From assembly GCA_030062745.1 (NCBI GenBank), contig CP099846.1, positions 5,394,001 through 5,458,000 on the forward strand: a DNA stretch of 64,000 bases, given 5' to 3'. Shown piece by piece: positions 24,125 through 35,226 of this stretch. Position 1 is the first letter of the stretch. Each line of letters starts with the position of its first letter. The notes below the pieces were generated by a model. It ran no database searches. It was given only the letters and a program-made list of their open reading frames with translations, and had not been told where the DNA came from. The position numbers were made by a program, and so were the translations under genes. This DNA comes from Capitulum mitella. Its lineage: Eukaryota; Arthropoda; Thecostraca; Pollicipedomorpha; Pollicipedidae.

Positions 24125-25351
24125 TTAACCCTATTCCCGGCAGGGGGGGGGGGCGGAATCTGCCCCCCCTCGGGTTTTTTGCTTCCCAATTCCAGGCTTT
24201 TTAACGCAGCTTCACAAAACTTGGTCACTTTTCCTAGCTATTCCTTCTACGCGCCGTGACAAAATTTTGAAATTCTATTTTGCTCAGGGGCGGAGCCAGG
24301 CAACGTTTTTGGGAGGCACCTCAGGTCATTTTTGGCCATGTCGAGGGTAAAAGGAAAATGTCTGCCAAAAACGGAGTTTTTAAGATAGAACTTAAAACTT
24401 TATATGAATATATAGCTGAATAGTTGGGCAATGTGCATATGTAATCTTGTTTATCTGAGGTCACTTTACAAGGTCAGGTCAAGGTCAAAAGTCAAAATTT
24501 GTTTTTTCACAATAATTTCGGTGCCGTCTTTTTCAAATGCCAAACCCGGAATATATATGACGTAGAAAGATGCCCTCTACTTGTGTACCAAGTTTCAGCT
24601 TGATATCAGGTCGGGGCACGGAGCTATGACCTAAAATGTCAGTGCACGTACCCTATATCGCAAAAGCCAAAAAATGAATTTTTTGGAATAGAGTGAATTT
24701 AATCGATTAAAAACGTTTACAGATAATATTGAATGCACACGACATCATTCCAGGTGACCCCAATGTCACTGGAGGTCATTTAAGGTCAAAGGTCACAAGT
24801 TGATCTGAAGAACGTGTGACCATGACAGTTCCCCCTTTTTTATGTCCCTGGCACCGCCTATGCTAACATTATACAAACATTGTAATGTGATTTGTACTTC
24901 TTTAGCATAACATGACTAGCAGAAGCTAAAAAAGTGTTTTGGCCTCTTTTGTTTATTCCGTTATTAGAAAACTAATCCCCCTATTTTTGAAACCCTGTGA
25001 ACGCCCATGAATTTTCTCAAAATTTCAAATTTGCATACCCATGGTAAAAGCCCTATCCATAATCTCTCGATTGATGCCAGTTTCATCGAAATCGGTCCAT
25101 AAACAACGGAGTTATAAGAAGTCAAAAAGTACCCCCCATTTTGATATTTTTGCCCCCCTGTATCCACAAATTTCAAAATTTTGAAAATTTCTTTTCTAGG
25201 AAAATGTAGTTCACGTCACGGCAAATCGATTGCCGTTTGTTGCGATGAAATCGGATAAATAGTTCTCGAGATCTCAGGGGGGGGGGCCAAATCCGCCCCC
25301 CCCCCTGCCGGGAATCGGCCATACCGTCTAGCCCTCCGGGAATAGGGTTAA
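24125..25351 (-). mobile_element. TTAA-flanked inverted-repeat element, copy 2 (intact ends, inverted)
   Basis: Perfect 16-base terminal inverted repeats TTAACCCTATTCCCGG at 24125-24140 and their complement at 25336-25351, counting the TTAA. It is the reverse orientation of copies 1 and 3. Next to each end is a G-run/C-run hairpin (GGGGGGCGGAATCTGCCCCCC type at 24144-24170; the mirror form at about 25277-25312). The interior is noncoding and contains CAGGTCAAGGTCA (about 24475), and at 24783-24799 AGGTCAAAGGTCA, a perfect direct repeat of AGGTCA with one-base spacing. The CAAGTTTCAGCTTGATATCA block is shared with copies 1 and 3. It lies only about 90 bases downstream of the LINE. Confidence 0.9.
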
Positions 25352-26030
25352 GGTAGCAAAAGAATATGTTCCATCGCTCATGCTGTCTCCGCAACGACCA
25401 GAAACGCCATAATCTAAAGTCTAAACGAATACCTTTCCTAACACGATGAATATGCACGTGACTGAAGACGCGAACTGAGAGCTGATTGGCCATAAGTGTT
25501 CTATAAAGTTAGTCATTCGGCTTCTTAAATCATTTTCATAATGGCCTGGAGTCGCTCAGAACCATGAAACACTCAGCAGCAGGGAGATGGAGCAAGGGTT
25601 CATAACGTCCGCGGTCCCTGTGTGGCCACCTTTGATAGGTGGCAGCATCAATACCTCAAGAATAGTAAAGAGAGCGCTAGCAGGGTGTCAGTCCGAGTTC
25701 TTTTTCGTGGGGCAAGTGTGCATTTGCGAAGTCGGTTAAGTTTTCTTGATTTACTACATACAAGCTTTTTCTAGGATGAACTCTTTAGCTCCCTTTTTAT
25801 GGATAGTCCCCAGGTTCCAAATGCCTGGCAAAAAACCCTGATCTCCATCGTACACGTCACTTCATCGTAGATAGGTTGTAATTTCTGCGTTAAATCGTAT
25901 TATTTTGGCTTCCCAGACTATTTCCGGTAGTTTTTTTGCTAGAGTCCCTACTTCATAGACTTCCTAGGAACGAAACACTTAGAGTTAAATCGTTGCCAAA
26001 TCGCTACCGCGACTGGTCAATATTAAGTCT
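25352..26030. other. No recognised feature
   Basis: Unique-looking sequence with no gene or repeat recognised. Confidence 0.35.
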
Positions 26031-26372
26031 ACTGAATGGCCAGTCACAGTCACTGGCGTAGCCCAATGTCCCACCTCCTATTCATCGAGGCCGTCTAACG
26101 TCAGACTCACAGGCTAACCACATTCCCAGTCATCGGGACTGTCTTATATCTACGACTAACCATAGCCACTGTCACCGAAAGTTTCTGATGTCAGACCGAC
26201 AAACTAACCACAGCCACAGTCAGTGGGACTGTCCCTGTCACCGGTCTAATGCCACCTACACACACCACAGTTTAATGCCAGACCTACAGAATAATCACAG
26301 TCAATCACCGGTACTGTGTAATGCCAGACCTACCGAATAACAGCAGTACAGTCACCAAAACTGTCTGCCAGT
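26030..26372. repeat. Decayed minisatellite, about 65-bp units
   Basis: Recurrent blocks of the form GTCAGAC..ACA..CTAACCACAG..CAGTCA..GGGACTGT, about five times with substitutions and indels. Confidence 0.6.
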
Positions 26373-26399
26373 CCTGTTAAGAACCGTCTGAGAACAGAA

Positions 26400-27080
26400 A
26401 CCTACTAGCATCGGCGGGCCACAGCGGGTGCCTTTCCTCCGGCCATGGTCCCAGGCGGGGGCAACGCTGAAAGGGCCGGGTACTGCTCGCAGCTGGAGAG
26501 CCCTTCTGCTCGGATCGCCAGCAGTGACTGCTTAGAGAAAGGCGCTCGAAACAATACCAAATCTGACGCGGTGCAGAATCCGCAAAACACAAGCGATGCA
26601 CTCGGGGCGTCGGGAGCGCGACGTCTCCTCCGCCGCAGCGCTTCTCCCGCAGCTGTACATTGTTCTTCAGCGTGTTTCCACGCAGTCCCGACCGGCCGCC
26701 CCCTGGCGGCAGCGTCGGGCCCGGCTGGTGCACTCTGTCGACTGGTGCCTCCGGCTGATGCACCCTTTCGGATGGCGTCGCCAACTGGTGCCTCCGTCGG
26801 CTGGTGCCACCGGCTGGTGCGCCCTGTCGGCTGGCGTCGCCGGCTGGTGCCGCCGGCTGGTGCGCCCTGTCGGCTGGCGTCGCCGGCTGGTGCCGCCGGC
26901 TGGTGCGCCCTGCCAGCTGGCGTCGCCGGCTGGTGACGCCGGCGGTGGCTCCCTCAGAGCGGACGCAGGGCAGCACGCGGTCGGCCGGCCTCGTCGGCTG
27001 ACGTGCGGCGACCGACAGAGAGCGCGGAGTCGGGCCCGCAGGCGCTCCCTGTGCTGTCTGCCGGTACACCCCACCACTGC
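26400..27080. promoter_or_regulatory. CpG-rich island containing a minisatellite
   Basis: GC-rich DNA of about 680 bases. Apparent long frames on both strands (up to 230 codons) are produced by the GGCTGGTGC-type tandem repeat and by base composition, and none looks like a known protein. Confidence 0.4.
26726..26945. repeat. GC-rich minisatellite
   Basis: Tandem units built from GGCTGGTGCGCCCTGTCGGC and GGCGTCGCC, with a higher-order period of about 43-45 bases, repeated about five times. The most homogeneous part is 26810-26940. Confidence 0.8.
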
Positions 27081-27329
27081 CTACTCAGACTGCCATCCCC
27101 GACAGCCGGCTGACGGCCGCGTGACGTCATCAGAACAACCTTCAGGATGAGTTTCAACGCTTCGGGTGAGCCCGTGAGGCAGGAGTGCTTCAAACTCCCT
27201 TTTACTCCGCGGTTCCCCTTTTTCTCTTTTCCTGTCGTTCTGTGTCTCTTGATACCTGTTTTTAACCATGTCTGGACATCAGTTTTTAACCAACCATATC
27301 ACTCAGAAGTCGGACTGCCCTTTAGGTCC

Positions 27330-27396
27330 GATAATAATAATACTAATAATGATACTACTACTACTAATAATGATGATAATAATAATGACGTTTTCA
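27330..27396. repeat. AAT/ATG/ACT triplet microsatellite
   Basis: Interrupted trinucleotide repeat (AATAATAAT, ACTACTACT, GATGATAAT). Confidence 0.85.
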
Positions 27397-27399
27397 AAC

Positions 27400-28479
27400 C
27401 AACGTAAAACTGAGGTCTTGCTTATAATCACTGTCGAAGAACTGAAAGAAAGACCAAAAAGCATTCAGATACTTCTTGCAGCTGAGAGAGAGAACCGCCA
27501 ATGAAAAACGGCGCACACATTTCGAATAAAGATTTCGAGATTCAGGTGCGCGGGAGCCATCGGGCCAAGGGGCTTAAGCCCCTCCAGCTTTCGGACGGGA
27601 AAGGGGTGCAGCCCTTTCCAACTTTTCGGACACCAAGGCTATGCAACATGTTGGTGTGCCATTTGGCTGTTTTTACAGAATAGTAGGGGCATACAGATGA
27701 GAAAATAATAATAAAAACTAAACCTTTTAATGCAAAATGGATAACGAACAGAAGGCAGACAAGCCGACACTGAAAACCATGTGCAGCGGACGAAGTAAAG
27801 GAAGCGTCTGTGAGCGCAGCGAACAGCACAAATTGCAGACTTTTTGCATGCATTAAACCCAAAATGATATGCCTTCGTTAGATGTATCAGCGATTCATGA
27901 TTATAAAGAGGCGCCGAACTTAAGAAACTAACTTACGAAATTAAGCGCAAATGCCACAGTACCTACCGCTCGTGCAGTTATGCCATGTGACAATTCGAGA
28001 TATGATAAATGCGCAGTGAAAACATGGGCTAGAAATATCGTGCATATTGGCTCTGCTCTAGGGATCAGACGGGCAAGCAGGCGTGTGTTGCATGTATGAA
28101 ATAGACTGAGAACGTCACGTTAGCACGACCCTGGCGTCCCAGCGAGTCACCGAAAGTTGTGATTCCAGCAATACATCATGTTTCTGGATTGTCTTTGGTT
28201 TCTGACCCGTAATAAGCGGCATTTTTGCGTTCATCTCATGCCGGTTATCCGCATTGTCCAAAGTTTATCGCTGTCTGCGTTAATTTTGTTCGACAGTTTT
28301 CATATCCTCGACAAGAAAATTATTGGTGAATTAGTTTCCATGCAAAAAATGATACTGGGTGGTAAAAGGGGCATTCCAAAAGCAAAATGTCTTTTTGGTA
28401 ACATACCTCTGCGTCGCAAACAGATTGTAAATAATGATCTCACTCAAAAGCGCAACAGTGCGTACCCCACTGTAGCAAC
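27400..28479. other. No recognised gene
   Basis: Short frames only; no motif recognised. Confidence 0.3.
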
Positions 28480-29180
28480 GCCCAAGCAATAAAGAATTCA
28501 CTAATGGCTGATAATGAGATGTCCATGCGCCCGAGGTTCAGGACCGCAGGATGGTCTTTCAGGCGGTCGCTGAAAGGCTCATCCAGTCTCACCACTGTGG
28601 CCGGCGCCGCATTGGCAAGAAAACTTGTACCACACGCCTTTTACCTCTTCTCGAGGCACGGGATCCTTAGGCTCCACGAGCTGATTGCACAAATGGCTAG
28701 AACGGTGTGCTACCCGTATGCCATGAGGCCGGAGAAGTCTGGATATGACTTCGCTCACTCTTCTAATGCACGGAATGGAGGTGTGCATTTGTCTTGTTGC
28801 TTCCGCTTTTTTTTGTTGTGTTGGCAGTACTTGGGAGTGTTCGAGGTGTCTTTCGTATCATCGTCGTTCGTATGTTCTGTTTAGCCATTCGATTAGATGT
28901 TTTGATGTTCGTGACTCCTCCCTTTATATATTTCTTCTCCCGACATATCTTATGAGCGCTGTTCGTCAGGCATTTTGTAACGCAGGTCTTCATGCTTGTT
29001 GTGTAGTTTGATTCATATTTTAAGAATGCATCTGATGTCGCTGGCTTCTTGTATACCTTTGTTTTTAGCTGGTTGCTGGCTCGATGAACGAGAGCATCCA
29101 GGAATGACAGTATTCCGTTTTGTTCCAGCTCCGCATTAAACTGGATGTCTCTGCAGACTATTAAGATTTTGATGGAAGGG
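28480..29180 (-). mobile_element. Penelope-like element remnant (end of RT plus GIY-YIG endonuclease)
   Basis: On the minus strand, starting near 29180, conceptual translation gives the late reverse-transcriptase region of Penelope-like elements: a Gln-Phe-Asn-Ala-Glu-Leu-Glu-Gln-Asn-Gly stretch, SFLDALVHR, then TKVYKKPATSDAFLKY. After a decayed linker comes the segment that leads into the GIY-YIG nuclease: RLLRPHGIRVAHR, a PKDPVPREE run, then KGVWYKFSCQCGAGHSGETG ending near 28579. One more frameshift separates the following SDRLKDHPAVLN part. The tyrosine of the YIG motif is replaced (HSG), and frames are broken in at least three places, so this is a dead fragment. Confidence 0.72.
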
Positions 29181-29190
29181 CCATCATTAG

Positions 29191-29280
29191 GGGCGGATCC
29201 AGGATTTCACCACGGGGGCGGGGGGCGAATGGTCAGAGCGGGGCCTCCCTCCCAGCGACCCCCCTCCATTTTTTGCTCTT
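29191..29280. repeat. Dispersed-repeat end with GGGGCGGATCCAGGATTT
   Basis: GGGGCGGATCCAGGATTTC followed by a G-rich then C-rich block directly abuts the Penelope remnant. A similar GGCGGATCCAGGTTCCGC occurs at about 59696. The word is common at the ends of invertebrate dispersed repeats, but the element type could not be fixed. Confidence 0.35.
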
Positions 29281-29547
29281 TAGATATGAAGAGATTTTGA
29301 TCTACTCTGGTCCAGGGGAAAATATTTGATATATTCTTTCGTCTTTCACCGTATAAAGTAACTGGAAAAATTCAAGCGCCTCACCGTATTTGAGAAAGTT
29401 TTTCGTTTTGCCCCCTACAAAGTGGAAAGTTGCTGAAGCTCTTAGCATTCTGTCTGATTAGAGCATCGGAAACACAGAACTCAGGAGAAGACTTAACCGT
29501 GCTAAATGTATACTGGGTCGGTGTTGGTAAGGGTCCCTTGGGAAGAA

Positions 29548-29561
29548 GGGGGGGGGGGGGG
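29548..29561 (+). repeat. G14 homopolymer
   Basis: Fourteen consecutive G residues. Confidence 0.9.
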
Positions 29562-30881
29562 CGGGATAGGAAGGAAGAGAGAAAGGATCCTACACAGTTG
29601 CATTTCTAATTTACCCTCCTGGAACCTGGTCTAGTCCAGTTTAACTGAAAAACAGTGCCACTTAATGATATGCAGATCGTGCGTTTGAAGACAATTTACA
29701 AAACGGCTCTTTTGGAGTCTGATTTTTTGTATGAAAGCTCGAAGATTTTTTTTGCCAAGGGCAAAGGTCAAGCAGAGTAGGCATTGTTATGCCTCGGCTC
29801 AGAATCAACATATCTTTGACTGAGCATTGTCATAAAAGAGCATTTGAAGTAGGTACTGCAGGCGGTGATACAGGTCCCCCTAAAAATCTGCTTGGACTGC
29901 TTACCTATTCCCAAGGGCCTGTGCCGTCTCACGGTTTCTCAGTGAAAACGTCCTAGAAGTTGTTTACATGAATCATAGATGAGAAAACGTCTATGTCGCG
30001 ATCGAAACCAGGTTGTAACATTTAGCAATGAAACATTTTGCTTCGCCGGTAAACGTTACTGTCATTTTGTGTCCTGCCATGGGCAGACCTGGGAGCTTGT
30101 CTTGGACACCTAAACCCTCTGATGACTGAGGTATCTGGTATAACGCCATCGGATGAGGGGACGTAAATTACCCCCATGGCACCTTATGAACTTCGGGACG
30201 GATTTGAATGATTCGAACAGCTAAACGCCAATATGCATAAGCAAAGAATAAGCGCATCCGACGCAGAGAAGGCAAAGATGAGGACAGTATAAGGACAATG
30301 ACAGAATAAGGCAGGAGAGGAAGGAATAAGATAAGGTAAACATGGGGTCGCCTTGACAACGTCATTTTAGTACGATCTTGAACAATCTTGACCATGGGTG
30401 GAGAATTGCGTTGAAGGTTGGACCCCCTCCCCTCCCATTATTTTTTCGCCGGATTTCGACCACAACATTTTCTATTTTGATGAAAAGAAATGGAAAAAAA
30501 ACTTTTGTTTTTCCGCCAGTTGCAGGTTTACACTGCAGCACTGCGTAAACCAGCATTGAAGAGTACATCGAAATAAACGATACACGCCTCACACTGCACA
30601 CCCACTGGACTGGAGTGCCCTGTGATGACATTATTCCATATTCTGTCTACTTCCGCCAAGGGGTTTGTTTTGCTATTTTTCACTTCATGATTTGGCCACA
30701 AAGTAAAATTTGTAAAACGAGTGAAAACAATTGTTTAAGACTGACATTTATATGTGCTTAAGATCTGGGGTGTGGATAGTTCCATACCACAACTTGTTTT
30801 GGAAACACATAAAAGTTGGTGTGGCCGAGGCCACACCCGCCCTGCCGCATTTTCCACCCATGATCTTGACTACATCAACAT
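29562..30881. other. No recognised gene
   Basis: Read on both strands; only short frames with no motif. Confidence 0.3.
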
Positions 30882-31142
30882 GTGCGGTTTCGGTGTAGGA
30901 GGAGATGTTGGTATTTCCATGCTGATCCCTTTGTATGCTTTCAAAATGCGTCAAAAGTTGGCCAGGGGAACCGCATTTGCTCCTTTAGTCAATGTCGTGT
31001 TAAGGAATTTCACACATCTTATGACTGTGTTGCAGAAGGAGCAGCCGTAAAAGTATCTATGACGTTTACACCACCATCGACATGTGGCGCAGACCTTGTC
31101 TGTGATGCTGAGAAAACATGTCAGGGATTCGAATGTATATAA
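30882..31142 (+). CDS. Candidate cysteine-rich terminal exon, function unknown
   Basis: A plus-strand frame is open from a stop at 30867-30869 to TAA at 31140-31142. Its 86 codons hold about ten cysteines, with spacing such as ICSFSQC, SYDC, STCGADLVC and KTCQGFEC near the end, as in disulfide-rich secreted domains. Within it, TATGACTGTGTTGCAG (ending near 31035) is a plausible 3' splice site that would make the last 35 codons a terminal exon. No start, signal peptide or upstream exon was identified, and no family could be named. A chance frame is possible; the cysteine density is the main argument. Confidence 0.28.
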   Translation: MRFRCRRRCWYFHADPFVCFQNASKVGQGNRICSFSQCRVKEFHTSYDCVAEGAAVKVSMTFTPPSTCGADLVCDAEKTCQGFECI

Positions 31143-32000
31143 GGGGTTGTTCTGTCTTTGATTGAAATCATGTTGATATCACAGAATTACGTTGTTCACA
31201 ATCGGTATCAAACACCTCGGCAAAGTCACGTTTTACAAGCAAAGGAGCTCTTCAGCTGTGCCAAGCCGACTAAACGTCTAAAGACAAATGATGAATCAAA
31301 AGGAAAACTAAACAGCGACAAAGCGGAAGTGCACCTCTTCAAGGAATGACACATAAGAAACAGTTCCTCTTCGGTATGTTCTGCCAATACTCAGCTCCTG
31401 GTCTCGAATGTCGCTGACATCATTTTTCCGGCTACCAGTCGTATTCTCTTGTAAATCCGCAGAAACATGGTACAGCAATCTATGTTTTTGGCCTGGTTTT
31501 ATTGACACAAGGGCTGCAACAGTACATAGCAAGGGGTGATCTTGCAGCAAGCCATTCCCAGACTGCATCGGTGCTTGATGGGAAATGTTCCGTACAGTGC
31601 ATAATTCCGCTCTCTTTGATAGTCTCGCACACAGCTCCGGGTTTTCTTCGGTGAACGGTGCGTGCGGAGCACAGGGCTACGAATGACAGGCTTTTTAGAG
31701 TGCACACCGATATGTGTTTGTTGAAATATAATTATTCTGTTCCAAAGGGTCTCCGGAGTGCCAATTCATTTGTCCGCAAAGCTCGGCAAAGCGTCCAAGT
31801 CATGACATTTCACCCATGCTGGTAGAGATCATTAAACCAACGTTCAGTTGTCAGTCCAGCTTGTACCTTCCAATCCAAGAACCCAGTGTGAAACACAGCA
31901 ACCGATGCAACTATCGAGCGTCTTGTAGCTGAGTGCCTTTGTCTTCACGTACCTTTGTGCTAGATGCATTCTCAGACCCGATGCGCCGCGTCTTGCTAAA
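31143..32000. other. No recognised gene
   Basis: No motif recognised on either strand. Confidence 0.3.
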
Positions 32001-32148
32001 CTTCCTAGAACGTGAGCTCTCTGTTGCGGAGCAGATCACAAGGGCGTGATACGGAGATAACGACGTGTCGTTTGTCTGCGAGGCATGTCCGGGCCCGCGG
32101 CCTATTCATCTCCGCTCGCAATGACGGCCAGTCGGCACTGGACGTTCA

Positions 32149-32217
32149 ATGCCGCACGGGATCGGCGACGCCGTGCGCCTGTGCACCGTCGATAGCTGTG
32201 GAGGTTCTCAGTACCGG
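32149..32217 (+). CDS. Candidate short first exon, 23 codons
   Basis: ATG at 32149 opens a 23-codon frame rich in GC-ending codons that ends at CGG followed by GTGAGA, a good 5' splice site (GT at 32218). It sits in a small GC-rich island just before the 58-bp minisatellite, which would then lie in the intron. No homology is visible and the exon may be spurious. Confidence 0.22.
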
Positions 32218-32328
32218 GTGAGACTCACTGGCGAGTCGTCAGAGCCGCCAGAGCCGTCAGAGCTCAGGTCCCAGAGCCGCCGGAGAACGCTGGTGGCGGC
32301 TGGACGGCGCTCAGGCCGCTGGTTGGGG

Positions 32329-32848
32329 TCACCTCTCGTCAGCCGGCGGACAGTCCATCAGCGTCACCTCTCGTCAGCCGGCGGACGGCCCATCAGCGTC
32401 ACCTCTCGTCAGCCGGCGGACGGTCCATCAGCGTTACCTCAGGCCACTGAGCGGGTTCACTTCTCGTCAGCCGGCGGACTGTCCATCAGCGTTACCTCAG
32501 GCCACTGAGCGGGGTCACCTCTCGTCAGCCGGCGGACGGTCCATCAGCGTTACCTCAGGCCACTGAGCGGGGTCACCTCTCGTCAGCCGGCGGACAGTCC
32601 ATCAGCGTTACCTCAGGCCGCTGGTTGGGGTCACCTCTCGTCAGCCGGCGGACGGTCCATCAGCGTTACCTCAGGCCACTGAGCGGAATCACCTCTCGTC
32701 AGCCGGCGGACGGTCCATCAGCGTTACCTCAGGCCACTGAGCGAAATCACCTCTCGTCAGCCGGAGGACGGTCCATCAGCGTTACCTCAGGCCACTGAGC
32801 GGGTTCACCTCTCGTCAGCCGGCGGACGGTCCATCAGCGTTACTTCAG
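32329..32848. repeat. 58-bp minisatellite with 35-bp short units, ten copies
   Basis: Units start at 32329, 32364, 32399, 32457, 32515, 32573, 32631, 32689, 32747 and 32805. The first two are 35 bases (TCACCTCTCGTCAGCCGGCG plus the next 15 bases); the others add a 23-base TTACCTCAGGCCACTGAGCG-type block to make 58. Copies differ by only a few substitutions, so the array is young. Confidence 0.95.
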
Positions 32849-33708
32849 TCCGGCCGACTGATGGTCCAGAGGTGATGTAACGCCGGCCGGCCGGCACGGC
32901 GCCAGCCGCCATCGTCAGGGCCCGGAACAAAACGAAGATGAACGAAACGGCCATATCCAACCGCCTCCCAGCTGTTATCCCTGTGACGATTCTTCGGCAG
33001 TGCGGTAGGTCGACTTTCGAACAGCTGCATGCGGGAATATACGAAGCTCTCGGTGTCATTTGCGTGTGTCTGCTTGCAGATCACATATGAACGCATCGGA
33101 TATTGGAGGCGTAAAAGCATGGCTGGGGATTTCCGAAAATTATTTGGGGAAAGGGGTCTGAAGAGGATTTGAGACCGCTTCTTTCCAGACATTGTCATGG
33201 AGGCCAAAGACTAAAATGTCTGGGAAACTGCAGGTTCTAGGCCTCTCAGGATCCTTAGACATGCTTAGAAGGAACATGATGGGGTAATAACGGTGAATTT
33301 CTTCTACTTAAAAGAATCAGTTGTGAACTTCCTGGTATCCCATGTCCCATAGGGCTGGCATTACGTTGTTACCCACCACCCTCTCCCAAATTCCTTTTCA
33401 TCTGCCTGTCTTGCATTGATTTTTGACTCCCGTTTGTTTGTCCGCAGTTATCGTTGTGTAAGCAGTTTGCGGTTTATCAGTTGAAATTGAAGTCGGTACA
33501 CCAGCGCTGGTACGCTGAACTTTCATTGCTGCCCCGTCAGATTGTCCAGGATCAACATGATGTACCTTATAGACCCTGACATATGGTGATATTGGTGAAT
33601 CGCAGGCCCGAAATATTCCAGTTTCCTTTTCTCTTTGCCCAAGGATCCGACAAAACAATTACACGTTTATTCTACGTTTTCATTGAAATCTACCGAGTTT
33701 TCCTGCAG

Positions 33709-33989
33709 AAATCGACTCCTGTGCCGCTCCTGCGTTGTATGTTTTGGCTGATCCGGGCACTGCCATCACGAGCGCCCAGATTACCATCTCAGGTCACCTC
33801 ACCGCGAACAACGGGCGGGGGTACCGGCGCACCTGTCTGCCGCGTGCTGCAGCGTGTCTGCCCGACTGCCAATCATGGCTCGGCCTCAATTGGTGCGGCG
33901 GGCCCGGCTGGCTCTCTGTTTGCCTGTCGGTCTCGACAGTGACACGCCGTCGATCCCCCGTCGGCGAGTCTTTGCACACCGTTTGCTGA
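33709..33989 (+). pseudogene. Exon resembling the C-terminus of a short-chain dehydrogenase/reductase
   Basis: A strong 3' splice site (pyrimidine-rich GAGTTTTCCTGCAG, AG at 33707-33708) is followed by a frame open to TGA at 33987-33989. Its first 40 codons read like the end of a classical SDR enzyme: a hydrophobic helix with ALYVLADPGTAIT, then SAQITISGHLTANNG. In SDRs this region is typically LYLASDxxxxITG followed by a VDGG and LTA. Here the Asp-Gly-Gly is changed to Ile-Ser-Gly-His, and the frame runs on into Arg- and Cys-rich sequence instead of stopping. No exons with the TGxxxGIG, NNAG or YxxxK motifs were seen nearby. A decayed or displaced exon is more likely than a working gene. Confidence 0.4.
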
Positions 33990-34014
33990 CCTCACAAACC
34001 GGCCAATAACGCTG

Positions 34015-34338
34015 TTGGCAAAACCCAGTCTTTGCTCTTGTAACTGGAAATCACGCAGTTTCAAAGGCTTTTCAATGTTTGTCTCCAAACCGATGACACA
34101 TTCAAATTTAGCTTGGAGAGACAGCGAAATAGATCCATTAAGCGGGTCAAAAGATAGGAAACGCATGACCGCAGTCCATTGGTTCTTCAGTAAGAATTTC
34201 AGCAGAGCCATCATTAGGTCATTCACAGTAAACAAAACAACGTTTGCAGAGATGCAGATCCAACACTTCAGAACTTTGGCTTTGGTGGACGACATGAATG
34301 AGTTCACACGTTTTGCCGCGCTCACTCCGTCTGGATGA
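34015..34338. other. Overlapping open frames of unknown status
   Basis: The plus strand is open for 107 codons (34015-34338) and the minus strand for 150 (33873-34325). Both translations look protein-like but neither shows a motif I can name, so no call is made on which is coding, if any. Confidence 0.2.
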
Positions 34339-34572
34339 TCTGTTTGGGGTCTTTTTTATAGCGCAGGCAGTTCAATGTGACGCGGAAATGATTCCGAATA
34401 TCGTGAGCGGCTCAACAGGGATAGCTCCAGTGAGACGCTGTAAACTCATTTTCATTGCCTCTTTGAAGACCAGCGAGCCAAGCTCACCGAAATGCCCAAG
34501 GTCGAGGAAAATTGACCTTCTTCGCATTTTAATTGCATTCATTAATTTTCTTTCAAAATTTCATTGCAACAG

Positions 34573-34890
34573 ATGAAGCTTCTAAACGAAGGAAAACAGT
34601 GTATGACATATCCGATCCCATTTAAAACGTTCCCATCGAAGCCACCTCATCATCGTCTGACGGTGCCAACTCCAGTGTTCGCAGTCCCCCTGAGGACTCG
34701 CGGCCAGATCCGCGCCAGGACGCTCCCAGTGGTGGTTCGTCGGAACCGCGGAGCTCGGTCCAAACGGAGACTGCGATCTCAGCGCTTTGAAGGAATGTCG
34801 TCCCGATCGTGTGTCTGCTCCAGATATGGACAGCAGATCCTCCTCCTCCTCCTCTGCACAAAACAGAAAAATAATGTACCTATTTGACTC
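34573..34890. other. Ambiguous exon-like segment
   Basis: On the plus strand a 3' splice-site-like TTTCATTGCAACAG (AG at 34571-34572 or so) precedes a frame with SKRRKTVYD, a TAA, and then a Ser/Pro/Asp-rich frame in the same phase to about 34787. On the minus strand an equally good splice site (TTTTTCTGTTTTGTGCAG near 34860) precedes a frame starting with a Glu run. Both cannot easily be true and neither is recognised. Confidence 0.22.
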
Positions 34891-35226
34891 ATGATCGCGT
34901 AAAGGGACCCGCGTTCACTCACATATCAACTGGACCTGAGTTAACGCGTTTCCACTTCCGTTCGGTTGAAACGGTGAGAGAGCAACAAAAAGGAATATCA
35001 GCAGTCACTGTCCTGTAAAAATGTTCACCACGGTCAGTGTTGCTGTTGTTATAGACACATTCCTGCAATCGTAAAACACACATATAGGCATGCATACAGT
35101 ACAGCTCACCTTCCATACTTGGCCTGGTCCAGCAGGATGGTGCCGACTGGTGTTCGGTGAGTCCCGGCCGGCGCTGGGTCGGTGGGTGTCGCTTGGCTGG
35201 CGTCGGGTCGCCAGGACTGGGCGGCG

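Noticed and set aside
24125-25351. Coding potential in the TTAA elements (frames of about 70 codons shared in position between copies)
   Set aside because: The frames are not conserved as protein between copies; indels break them.
26377-27069. 230-codon minus-strand frame with repeated Ala-Gly-Gly-Thr-Ser-Arg-Arg
   Set aside because: Pure translation of the minisatellite; other phases are equally open.
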